From contig NZ_FQLR01000004.1 in the NCBI RefSeq assembly GCF_900119895.1, positions 372,001-436,000 of the forward strand: 64,000 nt of DNA, in the 5' to 3' direction. The translations under genes and the position numbers were made by a program. Below the pieces are notes generated by a model that saw only the letters and a list, made by a program, of their open reading frames with translations, made no database searches and had not been told where the DNA came from. Positions within the stretch are counted from its first letter, which is position 1, and each line of letters opens with the position of its first letter. The DNA comes from Collinsella phocaeensis (GTDB lineage: Bacteria; Actinomycetota; Coriobacteriia; Coriobacteriales; Coriobacteriaceae). Of this stretch, positions 26,925 to 35,173 are shown piece after piece.

Positions 26925-27767
26925 ATGAGAAGCGGCGAGCTGGCGAGCCTGGCGGGCGTGACGGTGCGCACCCTGCGGCACTACCACGCGATAGGCCTTC
27001 TGGCCGAGCCGCCGCGCTCGGAAAACGGGTACCGCTCGTACGGCCCGGAGGACCTGCTGCGCGTCCTGCGCATCCGCCAGCTCGCCTCGCTCGGCTTCTC
27101 GCTGGACAAGATCGGCCCCATGCTCGACGAGCTCGATGCCGAGCGGGCGGGCGAGGGGATCTTGTCGGGCGACACCCCTTCGGCCTCCGTCGACGGGCTG
27201 CTCGATGAGCTGGACCGCACGCTCGCGCGCCAGATCGAGCATCTCGAGCGCCAACGCGCGACCGTGGCGCGTCTGCGCCAGGGCGAGCTGACCGCCGACT
27301 ACCCCGAGCGCGCCGCGAACGCCCTGGGGGCCCTGCGCGCCTTCGAGGAGCGGTCTGGGGTCCCGGGGATGCTCGACGCTGCGCTCTTGCAGGACGACTG
27401 GCTCGCTATGGGCATCGCCGCCCATCTGTACTCGGATGCGGAGCTCGCCGAGATCGAGCGCGTGTTCCGCGCGATCCCGGAGCGCGGCCTTGCGGACGAG
27501 TACCGGCGCCTGGGCGCGCTGTACGACGCGCTGCCGCACGACGCCTCGGCGGGGGAGCGCGAGGTGGCGATCGAGGCGGGGATGGCGTTTTTGGAGCGGC
27601 TCTCCGATTGCTTCGACCCTGCGAACTGGCTGAAGCCCGACACCGATTGCGACCGCCTGCTCGAGCAGGCGGCGGCGTCGGGGTTCAACGAGGCGCAGCT
27701 CGCCGTCTCCGACGAGCTGTTCTGGCGCTTCACGCGCCGTCTCGCCGAGCGCGCGGGCGGCAGATAG
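26925..27767 (+). CDS. MerR-family transcriptional regulator
   Basis: The 280-residue protein starts with a MerR helix-turn-helix (MRSGELASLAGVTVRTLRHY) and wing (ENGYRSYGPEDLLRVLRI), a coiled-coil dimer helix (LDELDRTLARQIEHLERQRA) and a long C-terminal helical domain like the TipAS-type antibiotic-binding domain. It starts on the base after the MFS remnant stop, so it was probably the regulator of that exporter and may now be an orphan. Confidence 0.92.
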   Translation: MRSGELASLAGVTVRTLRHYHAIGLLAEPPRSENGYRSYGPEDLLRVLRIRQLASLGFSLDKIGPMLDELDAERAGEGILSGDTPSASVDGLLDELDRTLARQIEHLERQRATVARLRQGELTADYPERAANALGALRAFEERSGVPGMLDAALLQDDWLAMGIAAHLYSDAELAEIERVFRAIPERGLADEYRRLGALYDALPHDASAGEREVAIEAGMAFLERLSDCFDPANWLKPDTDCDRLLEQAAASGFNEAQLAVSDELFWRFTRRLAERAGGR

Positions 27768-27820
27768 CGCGCAAAGGGCCATGCGCCCGCGCCGCCCGCC
27801 CCGACCGCATGCTCGCTCGC

Positions 27821-27851
27821 CGCGCCAAAAGGGACGTACCCTTTTGGCGCG
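27821..27851. repeat. REP-like palindrome, family B (copy 2)
   Basis: CGCGCCAAAAGGGACGTACC followed by CTTTTGGCGCG, near-perfect symmetry. Confidence 0.8.
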
Positions 27852-27905
27852 CATTGGGCGCGCTGGCTTCGCCGGTGTCTAGGGCTCGCTAGCGAAACGC
27901 GTCGC

Positions 27906-27936
27906 CGTGCCATGAGGGATGCGCCCTCATGGCACG
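27906..27936. repeat. REP-like palindrome, family B (copy 3)
   Basis: CGTGCCATGAGGG, ATGCG, CCCTCATGGCACG: the core differs but arms and spacing match. Copies 2 and 3 lie 85 bases apart and fill most of the gap after the MerR gene. Confidence 0.75.
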
Positions 27937-28080
27937 CGTGTCCTTTCGGCGCGCATCGGGCGCGCTTCTTGCGGTGCGCAGGTTCCGCTGGTGGAGCCCC
28001 GCCCGTCTCGCTTGCGCCCGGCGCGCATTCCGGGTACAACGAGGGGGAGGCCGGATGCGGCCGCGTGAGGAGGAGGCGTC

Positions 28081-28587
28081 GTGAAGCTATCGTTCAAGTC
28101 AAAGCCCATGAGCGTGTACAGCGAGGTCGAGGTGAAGGCGGCCGATGGCGCCGTGCTGTTCACCTCCGAGACCGAGCCTCTCTCGCCTGAGCATCTCACC
28201 AGGCTGAAGGATGCCTCCCACTCCATCGTGGCGACCACGGTCTCCCCGGTCCTCGAGAAGGCATCCCGTGCGCACCGCATCGAGTTCGCGGACGGCCGCG
28301 CCATGGACCTCAAGCGCACCTGGCCCCATACCTGGAGCACCGTCGACAGCACCGTGATCGCGGACGAGCCGGCGTGGCGCTGCTCGATCCACCGCGCGTG
28401 GACCACGCGCTTCTGCCTGCGCGACGAGGACGGGAGCGAGATCGCGGTGGGCACGCAGGAGCTGGGAGGGCTGGGGGATGCCTACAGCGTGGAGGTGCTC
28501 GATGAGGCGCGGCTGGTTGAGGTCGTGGCCTTCGGCCTCGTAGTGTGCCGCGTGATCGCCCTCGACCGACCCGCGCCCGCCGCCTGA
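28081..28587 (+). CDS. LURP-one/tubby-like family protein (YxjI-like)
   Basis: The 168-residue protein has a repeating beta-strand pattern (VYSEVEVKAADGAVLFTS, WRCSIHRAWTTRFCLRDEDG, YSVEVLDEARLVEVVAFGLV) like the small bacterial LURP-one-related/tubby-like fold proteins, which have no settled function. The start is GTG at 28081 after GAGGAGG. No signal peptide or membrane helix is seen. The family call rests on pattern only. Confidence 0.6.
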   Translation: MKLSFKSKPMSVYSEVEVKAADGAVLFTSETEPLSPEHLTRLKDASHSIVATTVSPVLEKASRAHRIEFADGRAMDLKRTWPHTWSTVDSTVIADEPAWRCSIHRAWTTRFCLRDEDGSEIAVGTQELGGLGDAYSVEVLDEARLVEVVAFGLVVCRVIALDRPAPAA

Positions 28588-28632
28588 CGGCGAGTCTCTC
28601 TGGTTGTTCGCGTGGCATCTGCCCGCACGATG

Positions 28633-28675
28633 GCGCCCCCGGCGCCCCGGCATGCAGTCCGGGCGCCGGGGGCGC
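28633..28675. terminator. Bidirectional terminator-like hairpin
   Basis: GCGCCCCCGGCGCCC pairs perfectly with GGGCGCCGGGGGCGC. It lies between two convergent genes; T runs are short. Confidence 0.7.
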
Positions 28676-28749
28676 TTTGTGCGAGGAGGGGATGCCGGGG
28701 GATCCGGGGCGCGAGGCGGAGCCGCGGCCCGCGGCGCGCGGCAGGTTCG

Positions 28750-29727
28750 CTACGCGTCGAACGAGGCCGGGGCGAACGCGCACTCGAACAGCGCGTCGGG
28801 GCACGCTTCGTCGGCCTGCGCGAGCGAGGCGGCGTACAGGACGGGGTCGCCGTCGAACTGCGCGTAGTACGTCCCGGTCGCGGCGGAGAAGCAGCCCGTG
28901 TAGAGGGTGCGCTCGGCTTCCCCGTCCGCGGAGCGCGCGGTCCCCTCGACCATCGCGACGTTGCCGAGCGTGCGGAGCATCCGCGCCACGTTGGCGCGTT
29001 CGCCGCGGCGCACGGGATGGTGGGTGTTGTGGAACGCGGCGCGCGTGAAGCGCGCGGGCGAGCAGGCGTCGCCGGGAAGCCCGAGCACGCCGGCGCCCAC
29101 GCCCAGCGGCTGCACGGCGAGCTCGCCCCAGGGGACGGGCTGCGGCGCGGCCGTGTTGAGGGCGGTGTAGGTGCGCAGGTTGGTGAGGTGCCAGGGGAGG
29201 TCCGGGGCGTTGGCGAGCACGCCGACGGGGTCGTCGAGCACGTGCAGGCCGTCGGCCATGCTCTCGACGACGACGGCCCGCGAGCCGTCCGAGACGATCC
29301 AGTGAAGGCTCGCGCCGCCGGCTCCGCCCGCCTGCGCATCGACGGTGATCGCGGCCCCCTCGAGCGCGCGGACGACCTCCTCCACCGAGCCGAAGCTCGC
29401 GGCGACCCAGCAGGGGAACTCGGAGACGGTCACGTTGGCGGCGCCGTCCTGCGGGTCCTTGGCGTAGCGAGCGCACCCGGGGAAGTTGAGCCCCGCGACG
29501 GCGAGGCCCGCGTCGTTTCCGCAGTCGAAGAAGAGCGGGAAGCCCCCGGCGTCGACGCACATGCCGATGACGGTGTGCTTGGCGGGGACGGCGGGCAGAT
29601 GGGTGTAGGCGAGGCGGTATCCCGCGGGGACGATGCGGCAGCGCTCGCCGTAGCCGCAGGTCCAGTTGAGGTTGCGGCCGAGGTAGAGGTTTCCGGCGTC
29701 ATCGGGGAAGCAGACGGCAGTGCACAT
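28750..29727 (-). CDS. Choloylglycine hydrolase family protein (bile salt hydrolase-like)
   Basis: This Ntn-hydrolase family cleaves amide bonds of conjugated bile salts or penicillin V after the initiator Met is removed to expose Cys2. The 325-residue protein has Cys2, Arg18 (GRNLNW), Asn81 (GLNFPG), Asn173 and Arg226, matching known bile-salt-hydrolase catalytic positions. Position 21, normally Asp in GRxxD, is Asn here. AAAGGAGC precedes the ATG. A gut bile-salt function is plausible but the Asn21 change leaves activity and substrate open. Confidence 0.88.
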   Translation of the reverse strand: MCTAVCFPDDAGNLYLGRNLNWTCGYGERCRIVPAGYRLAYTHLPAVPAKHTVIGMCVDAGGFPLFFDCGNDAGLAVAGLNFPGCARYAKDPQDGAANVTVSEFPCWVAASFGSVEEVVRALEGAAITVDAQAGGAGGASLHWIVSDGSRAVVVESMADGLHVLDDPVGVLANAPDLPWHLTNLRTYTALNTAAPQPVPWGELAVQPLGVGAGVLGLPGDACSPARFTRAAFHNTHHPVRRGERANVARMLRTLGNVAMVEGTARSADGEAERTLYTGCFSAATGTYYAQFDGDPVLYAASLAQADEACPDALFECAFAPASFDA

Positions 29728-29869
29728 GGGGCTCCTTTCGCAAGCGGTACGGATGCATATCTACCCGCCGGGAAAGGGGGGGGGCTGCGCGCAGGGGCCG
29801 CTGGGCGGCGGGACGGGTCGCGGCCGACGGTGCGGTCGCGGAGGCCCGCCCGCCGGAGCGCGGCGGCGC

Positions 29870-30646
29870 CTACTTCATCCGCAGCGGTCTGTTGCCGTTG
29901 CGGAACACCAGGTAGCTGTACACGCAGGTAAGCAGGCTCGCGCCGAGGACGCTTGCGATCAGGATGGTGACGGCAGACCCGCCTAGCGTCTGGGAGAAGA
30001 GGCCGCCGAGCGCCGTCGCGATGCCCGCGACCACCATGGCCACGCCGCCCACGCGGTGGGTGAGGCGCCAGTTGCGGTCGTCGTCGAGCGCCCAGGGCGT
30101 CTTGATGCCGAAGCTGTAGTTGCGCTTGATCTTGGGGAGGTAGTTCCCCAGCAGGATGAAGCCGATCCCCACGGTCGTTCCCGCGAAGATGCCGATGGGG
30201 CTGTTGTCCTCGGGCACGATCCCGAAGACCGTGAGCTCTGTGGTCCAGGTGATGGCGACCAGGAAAAGCGTCATGAGCGCGACGAACCCGGTGTAGAACG
30301 AGCCCATGCGCTTGTAGGCGCGCCCGCGCGGGTCCATACGGGGCACGACGTAGAAGAGCGCGAGGAACCCGAGGGGCAGCAGGTCGAGTCCGAGCGCGGC
30401 CTCGCGGGGGCTCCAGCCGTCGACGCTGCCGGCGACGTCCCAGTGAGTGGGGACCATGGCCGGGAGCTGCGGGAAGAGCACGAGGTGCCCGATGAAGCTC
30501 GCGACGCAGACCGCGCCGAGCGCCAGCAGCGCGCGGCGGCTCAGCGGCGACTTGGACGTCGGCGCGGATGCGTTCCCGCCCGATGCCCGCCTGTCGTGTG
30601 CGGACGTTTCCGGCCGTCTGCTGCCCGTGTTCTCGATGTCGGTCAT
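29870..30646 (-). CDS. sdpI: SdpI-family immunity/membrane protein
   Basis: The 258-residue protein has a disordered tail (1-36), then six to seven membrane helices with the DUF1648 signature PAMVPTHWDVAGSVDGW near residue 64 and the SdpI block YSFGIKTPWALDDDRNW. In Bacillus SdpI is a signal-transducing immunity protein for the SdpC toxin and works with SdpR. Here it overlaps the ArsR-type gene (ATGA). No sdpABC toxin genes are in the window. Confidence 0.9.
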   Translation of the reverse strand: MTDIENTGSRRPETSAHDRRASGGNASAPTSKSPLSRRALLALGAVCVASFIGHLVLFPQLPAMVPTHWDVAGSVDGWSPREAALGLDLLPLGFLALFYVVPRMDPRGRAYKRMGSFYTGFVALMTLFLVAITWTTELTVFGIVPEDNSPIGIFAGTTVGIGFILLGNYLPKIKRNYSFGIKTPWALDDDRNWRLTHRVGGVAMVVAGIATALGGLFSQTLGGSAVTILIASVLGASLLTCVYSYLVFRNGNRPLRMK

Positions 30647-30915
30647 TGGTCTTCGCTCCTATCGGTAAAGGTGTAGAACCACCTCATGAGGTCCTGCATG
30701 ACGGTGGTGTTGAGGCTGTAGACGATGGACTGCCCGTCGCGTTCCGCGTCGACGAGGCCCGCCGCCTTGAGCGTGCTGAGATGGTGGCTGATCGAGGGCT
30801 TTGTCATGTCGAAGTGTTCGGCGAGCTCTCCGGCGGTGAGTTCGCCCGCCCGAAGCAGTTCCAAGATCCGTCGTCGCGTGGGGTCCGCGAGTGCCTTGAA
30901 GGCTGATTCCCCCAT
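30643..30915 (-). CDS. sdpR: ArsR-family autorepressor, SdpR-like
   Basis: This 90-residue winged-helix protein begins with FKALADPTRRRILELLRAGE and has the recognition helix MTKPSISHHLSTLKAAGLV and wing ERDGQSIVYSLN, without metal-binding Cys pairs, as in SdpR. AAAGGAGCAGCC precedes the ATG. It is coupled to sdpI by overlapping codons. A palindrome at 30951-30978 is its likely operator. Confidence 0.92.
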   Translation of the reverse strand: MGESAFKALADPTRRRILELLRAGELTAGELAEHFDMTKPSISHHLSTLKAAGLVDAERDGQSIVYSLNTTVMQDLMRWFYTFTDRSEDQ

Positions 30916-30950
30916 GGCTGCTCCTTTCGAAACGAGTGCGCTACAGAGAC

Positions 30951-30978
30951 TGTTAGATAATTAGAAATATATCTAACA
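30951..30978 (-). promoter_or_regulatory. Palindromic operator upstream of sdpRI
   Basis: TGTTAGATA (30951-30959) and TATCTAACA (30970-30978) form a perfect 9-base inverted repeat in an AT-rich patch 36 bases before the sdpR start. SdpR-type repressors bind such sites. Confidence 0.7.
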
Positions 30979-31145
30979 AATGAGGATTATAGGGTTGCTT
31001 GGTCTCGTGTCAAGAACCTAGGCGGACTTCGGAGGCGTGCGCATCGTCTCGCCGCGCGTTTCGCGCCGTCGCGTGGTACGCTGTCCTGCGCGGTCGCCCC
31101 GCGGCGCCGCGCATTGCATCTCATCCAGACCGAAGGCGAGCGAAG

Positions 31146-32060
31146 ATGATCATCGAGACCCATGCCCTGTGGGGAGAGGAGCCGGTGCCCGATTACCCGG
31201 CGACGTTCACGTCCTACCTTGCGGACGCCAACCCGAAGGCCCCCGGCGCGCTGCGGCCGGCGGTCATCATCTGCGGCGGCGGATCGTTCACCCATATCGC
31301 CCGGCATGAGCAGGAGCCCGTGGCGCTGGAGTTTCTCGCCTATGGGTACCAGGCGTTCGTGCTCGATTACGTGACGAAGGAGACGGGTGACCCGTCGTTC
31401 CCCAACCCGGAGGCCGACCTCGCCAAGATGGTCGCGCGTGTGCGTGCGAACGCGGCGGAGTGGCGCATCGACCCTGCGCGCGTGTGCGTCGTGGGATTCT
31501 CCGCCGGGGCCTTCGTGTGCGCCTCGCTTGCGGCGCAGTGGAAGGAGGGTTGCCTTTCCGCAGCTACCGGGGAGGCGGCGGCCTCCATCCGGCCGGATGC
31601 CGTGGTGTTGGGATATCCGCTGCTCGACCTGCGCGTGACTCGCGACGAGCAGACGCGCGACCCGCGGATCGACCTGCGGGTGCCCAAGACGGGCGGAAAG
31701 ACCGGCCGCGACCTGCTCATGGAGTACCTGTCGCTCGTGGCCGGCGGGGAGGCGACCGAGGAGCGGCTGCAGGAGATCTGTCCGGCATCGCACGTGTCGC
31801 GCGCGATGTCCCCGACGTTTATCTGGGCGACTGCGGACGATAAGACCTGCCCGGTGCGCCAGGTGTACGATTTCGCGTCTGCGCTGTCTGCGGCGGGTGT
31901 CGTCCACGAGCTCCATGTGTTCGCCGCGGGCGGGCATGGGCTTTCCGTCGCGAACGCGAGCACGCGTGTCGAGGGTGTCGAGGAACGTCAGGAGGCCGTG
32001 GCCGCATGGCTTCCCCTGACGCACGCCTTTTTGCGCCGGCAGGGAGTCGAGGACGCGTAG
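31146..32060 (+). CDS. Alpha/beta hydrolase (acetyl-esterase/BD-FAE-like)
   Basis: This 304-residue cytoplasmic esterase-type protein has an oxyanion segment VIICGGGSF (about 39-47), nucleophile elbow GFSAGA, an acid in the ATADDKTCPV segment, and the catalytic His in GGHGLS. These match the small family of sugar-acetyl or feruloyl esterases. GAAGGCGAG precedes the ATG at 31146. It stands alone, so the substrate cannot be read from context. Confidence 0.88.
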   Translation: MIIETHALWGEEPVPDYPATFTSYLADANPKAPGALRPAVIICGGGSFTHIARHEQEPVALEFLAYGYQAFVLDYVTKETGDPSFPNPEADLAKMVARVRANAAEWRIDPARVCVVGFSAGAFVCASLAAQWKEGCLSAATGEAAASIRPDAVVLGYPLLDLRVTRDEQTRDPRIDLRVPKTGGKTGRDLLMEYLSLVAGGEATEERLQEICPASHVSRAMSPTFIWATADDKTCPVRQVYDFASALSAAGVVHELHVFAAGGHGLSVANASTRVEGVEERQEAVAAWLPLTHAFLRRQGVEDA

Positions 32061-32544
32061 GGGCCGCAGGGGTCGCGCCGCCGACCGATGCGGGCGCGTA
32101 CCCTTGCGGGCAGGCGGGCCGGACGCGTAAAACCAGCTATATAAATCGATCGGGCTTGGCCGATCGGGCTCGCTTTGCCGGACAATAGGGCGATTCGACG
32201 TCTCTTGTGTTGATTCCGGCCGGCTCGGAAAGCCTATCTTGTCAGTTCGGGCGTCTTGGACGAGGCAAAAGGCCCAGCTATCCCCTCAAAGGGGGTTACA
32301 CAATATTGTTCTATTTATAACCCCCTACAAATTTGGACAAATCTGCCAGATAATGACGGCTTTAAAATATGCAACCCTCTATACCACGCGCACCGCAGGG
32401 CACTTTGGGGCTTTTCGAAGCGTATTTCTCTGAGATAAGCAACGTATGTTGCTCAATTTAAGCCTCTGTTTTTCAGATAGTCCGGAGCAATCGTTACTAT
32501 CTGGCAGATTTGTCCAAAAAAGTAGGGGGTCAAGCAAAAAAATA

Positions 32545-33963
32545 GGACGCGTCCCGAAAATTGGTGTAGCCGGCATCCCGGCCGGCGCCCGAAAGGGCGC
32601 GGCCGTTCCCTAGAATCGTAGTCACCACAACAGACGGTTCTGGAGAAAGGAACGACCGCTATGGACACTGTACACGAGGAGGCGCTCGCCGCCGCCGGCG
32701 TCCGCGCCGACGGCACGATCGACATCAACGCCGCGCTGAGGTCCCTGCTGGAGGGGCTGCTGAACGCGGTCATGGACGAGCAGGCGTCCGAGCTCGGGGT
32801 GCCGCGCAACGGCTACCGCGAGCGCTCGCTCGACACCTGCGTCGGGCGGGTGACGCTCAGGATCCCCAAGCTCAGGGAGGGGACGTACTTCCCCGAGGAC
32901 GTGGTCGCGCGCTGGTCGCGGACGGACACGGCCCTCGCCTCGGCCGTGTGCGACATGTGGGCGGCGGGCATCTCGACCAGGAAGGTCGAGGCCGTCGCCT
33001 CCGACCTGGGCCTCGAGTCGATGGGCCGGTCCCGCGTGTCGCGGCTGTGCGAGGGGCTCGACGGCGAGGTGGCGGAGCTGCGGGGCGCGGACCTCTCCTC
33101 CGAGGAGTGGCCGTACCTGTGGCTCGACGCCACCTACGTGCCGTGCCGCGAGGCCGGCGCGCCGAGGTCGGTGGCGCTCGTCACCGCGGTGGCCTGCTCG
33201 GGCTCGGCGCGCAGGCGCGTCGTGGGCATAGAGTGCATCGACACCGAGTCCTACCTCTCCTGGCGCGGCTTCCTGCTGTCGCTCAGGTCCCGCGGGCTCT
33301 CGGGCGTGCGCCTCGTCGTCTCGGACGCCCACGAGGGCCTCGTCCGGGCCGTCCGCGAGTCCCTGCCCGGCGCCGCCTGGCAGCGCTGCATCGCGCACCT
33401 CGAGCGCAACGTGCTGGAGCGCTGCCGCAGGAAGGGCGACGGCTCGGCCGCCGTCGCGGCCCTCAAGGCCGCCTTCGCCGAGGCGGACCCGGCGCTCGTG
33501 AGGGCGGGCTACCGCCGCGCCGTCGACCTGCTCGCCGCCGTGGACGAGCGCGGCGCCGAGCTCCTCGAGGAGGCCGCGCCCGCGGCCCTCGCCTACCTCG
33601 CGTTCCCCCGGGAGCACCGGCACTGGGTGAGGACGAACAACGTCCAGGAGCGCATGAACTGCGAGATCAAGCGGCGCACGAGGGTGGTCCAGGTGTTCCC
33701 GTCGGCGGAGTCCCTCGTGCGCCTGGTCGGGGCGGTGTGCTGCGACCAGAACGACGCCTGGGCGTGCGAGCGCAACTTCATCGACAGGAGGAGCCTGGAG
33801 CCCGGCTACGAGCGCGAACCCCTGCCCGAGGAACCCGGCGGCGAGGAGAGGGTGCTCAGGCTGGTGGAGGAGGCGTTCGACAGGAAGAGGAGGGCGGCGT
33901 AGCATACGGGGCGGGGCTGCGACCCCGGGGGAACGGCCCTACACCACTTTTCGTGACGCGATA
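32545..33963 (+). mobile_element. IS256-family insertion sequence
   Basis: The ends share imperfect inverted repeats: left CGCGTCCCGAAAATTGGTG (from 32548), right complement CGCGTCACGAAAAGTGGTG (to 33960). They are flanked by AAAAAATA on both sides (32537-32544 and 33964-33971), an 8-base duplication normal for IS256. Length is about 1419 bases, with one transposase gene. Confidence 0.88.
32661..33902 (+). CDS. IS256-family (Mutator-like) transposase
   Basis: The 413-residue protein shows the family order: an N-terminal helical domain, RNGYRERSLDTCVGRVTLRIPKL in short form, first Asp in YLWLDATYVPCR, second Asp in VRLVVSDAHEGL, the QRCIAHLERNVL helix and the catalytic Glu in NNVQERMNCEIKRR. 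The frame is intact and GAAAGGAACGACC precedes the ATG, so the element may be active. Confidence 0.95.
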   Translation: MDTVHEEALAAAGVRADGTIDINAALRSLLEGLLNAVMDEQASELGVPRNGYRERSLDTCVGRVTLRIPKLREGTYFPEDVVARWSRTDTALASAVCDMWAAGISTRKVEAVASDLGLESMGRSRVSRLCEGLDGEVAELRGADLSSEEWPYLWLDATYVPCREAGAPRSVALVTAVACSGSARRRVVGIECIDTESYLSWRGFLLSLRSRGLSGVRLVVSDAHEGLVRAVRESLPGAAWQRCIAHLERNVLERCRRKGDGSAAVAALKAAFAEADPALVRAGYRRAVDLLAAVDERGAELLEEAAPAALAYLAFPREHRHWVRTNNVQERMNCEIKRRTRVVQVFPSAESLVRLVGAVCCDQNDAWACERNFIDRRSLEPGYEREPLPEEPGGEERVLRLVEEAFDRKRRAA

Positions 33964-34197
33964 AAAAAATAAAAATAACAACCCTCTAGTCTGGTTCTAT
34001 GGCGGCTCACCGCGCTTCATTTGCGTCCAAGACCTGCAGGTTGCGATGGCGCGTCGCCACGCGATTACCGCAGGCCCGCTCCGCGCCGTCTTTCTCGGGT
34101 TCCAGCCGTTTGGCGCCTGGGCTTTCCTGTCGTTCAGGTCCGCATGCGATGCGCTCGCGGGGCCACGCGCTCGCGGTGGGACGAAGCCCTGCCGTTA

Positions 34198-34235
34198 CGC
34201 AAAAGGCGCCGCCCTTCGGGGCGGCGCCTTTTGCG
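34198..34235. terminator. Perfect bidirectional terminator
   Basis: CGCAAAAGGCGCCGCC and GGCGGCGCCTTTTGCG are perfectly complementary around a 5-6 base loop. It lies 26 bases after the minus-strand EIIA stop. The bases from 33986 to 34197 hold nothing recognised. Confidence 0.9.
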
Positions 34236-34260
34236 TCTCCTTGATTGGCCGTGCGCTTCG

Positions 34261-34818
34261 TTACAGCTTGGCGACGATGAGCGGGTCGCCGACCTTGACG
34301 AGCGGGCGGTTGTCGATGAGGGTGCTGGACTCGCCGACGTGGCGGACCTTGGAGAACGCCTCCGGGTTGAACAGCACGATGCTCACCATGTCCTCGTAGC
34401 CGGCCGCGGCGATGGCGGCGGGGTCGAACGTGAGCAGCGGCTGCCCGGCGACGACCTGGTCGCCGGCCTCGACGAGGCGCTTGAAGCCCTTGCCCTCCAT
34501 CTTGACGGTATCGATGCCGACATGGATGAGGATCTCGTGGCCGGCGGGCGTGAGCACGCCGATAGCGTGGTTGGTCACGGTGACGGTGTCGATGCGGCCG
34601 GTCGCGGGGGCGTAGATGACGTTGCCCACGGGCAGGATGCCGTAGCCGTCGCCCAGAAGGCCGGACGAGATGATCTCGTCGTTGATCTCGGGCATGCTGA
34701 CGAGCATGCCGCTGATGGGAGCGTAGATGGTGTCGGGGCGGGTCGCGAACGACGCGGCGGCGGGAACGGTCTCGTCGGTGCTGGTGAACGAGTTGCGAAT
34801 CTTCTGGAGCAGGTTCAT
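34261..34818 (-). CDS. PTS glucose-type EIIA component
   Basis: The 185-residue protein accepts phosphate from HPr on His99 (HEILIHVGIDTV) with His84 (TNHAIG) as partner, and passes it to a sugar-specific EIIB. It has the IYAPISGMLV and IYAPATGRI strands of EIIA-Glc (Crr-like). CTAGGAGGTCAC precedes the ATG at 34818. No EIIBC is adjacent, so it may serve one elsewhere and act in carbon signalling. Confidence 0.93.
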   Translation of the reverse strand: MNLLQKIRNSFTSTDETVPAAASFATRPDTIYAPISGMLVSMPEINDEIISSGLLGDGYGILPVGNVIYAPATGRIDTVTVTNHAIGVLTPAGHEILIHVGIDTVKMEGKGFKRLVEAGDQVVAGQPLLTFDPAAIAAAGYEDMVSIVLFNPEAFSKVRHVGESSTLIDNRPLVKVGDPLIVAKL

Positions 34819-35173
34819 GTGACCTCCTAGTGATCTGGCGCGTCGCATGATGCGGCGCTTTGTCTATTCTACCGAAGCGGGCTGCCCGGTGACCGCACGT
34901 TTGCGCGCGCGGTCGCGCACACACGTAAAGCCAACCGAATCAACGCTAAACAAAGGGTTGTCGGTTTCGCATGGGGTCGGGATGCGGAAGGGGGCCGCCG
35001 TCGCGCGGGGCCCGCTGCGTTGCGGCGAGGTGCGCCGGCATCCCGCCGTGCCGTCCGCGCATCGGGTCCGAGGGGGTATCGGTTCGCCTGGCGCGCTCCG
35101 CATGCGCCGGAGGCGCACGATGCGGGGGCCGCGCGCAAGGTATATGCTGGTGCGCATCGGAAAGGGGGGAGAG

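Larger units (their letters stand above)
32291..33985. mobile_element. MITE-like palindromic element, family 1, copy 2 (interrupted by an IS)
   Basis: Left part 32291-32544: GGGGGTTACAC...ATAACCCCCT mini-hairpin, then GGACAAATCTGCCAGATAAT, matched in reverse by ATCTGGCAGATTTGTCC near 32499-32515. The element is split by the IS256-like insertion at 32545; its last bases, with AACAACCCTC, are at 33972-33985. Joined, the element is about 268 bases with inverted repeats of about 65-70 bases, as at 3905-4162. Confidence 0.8.
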
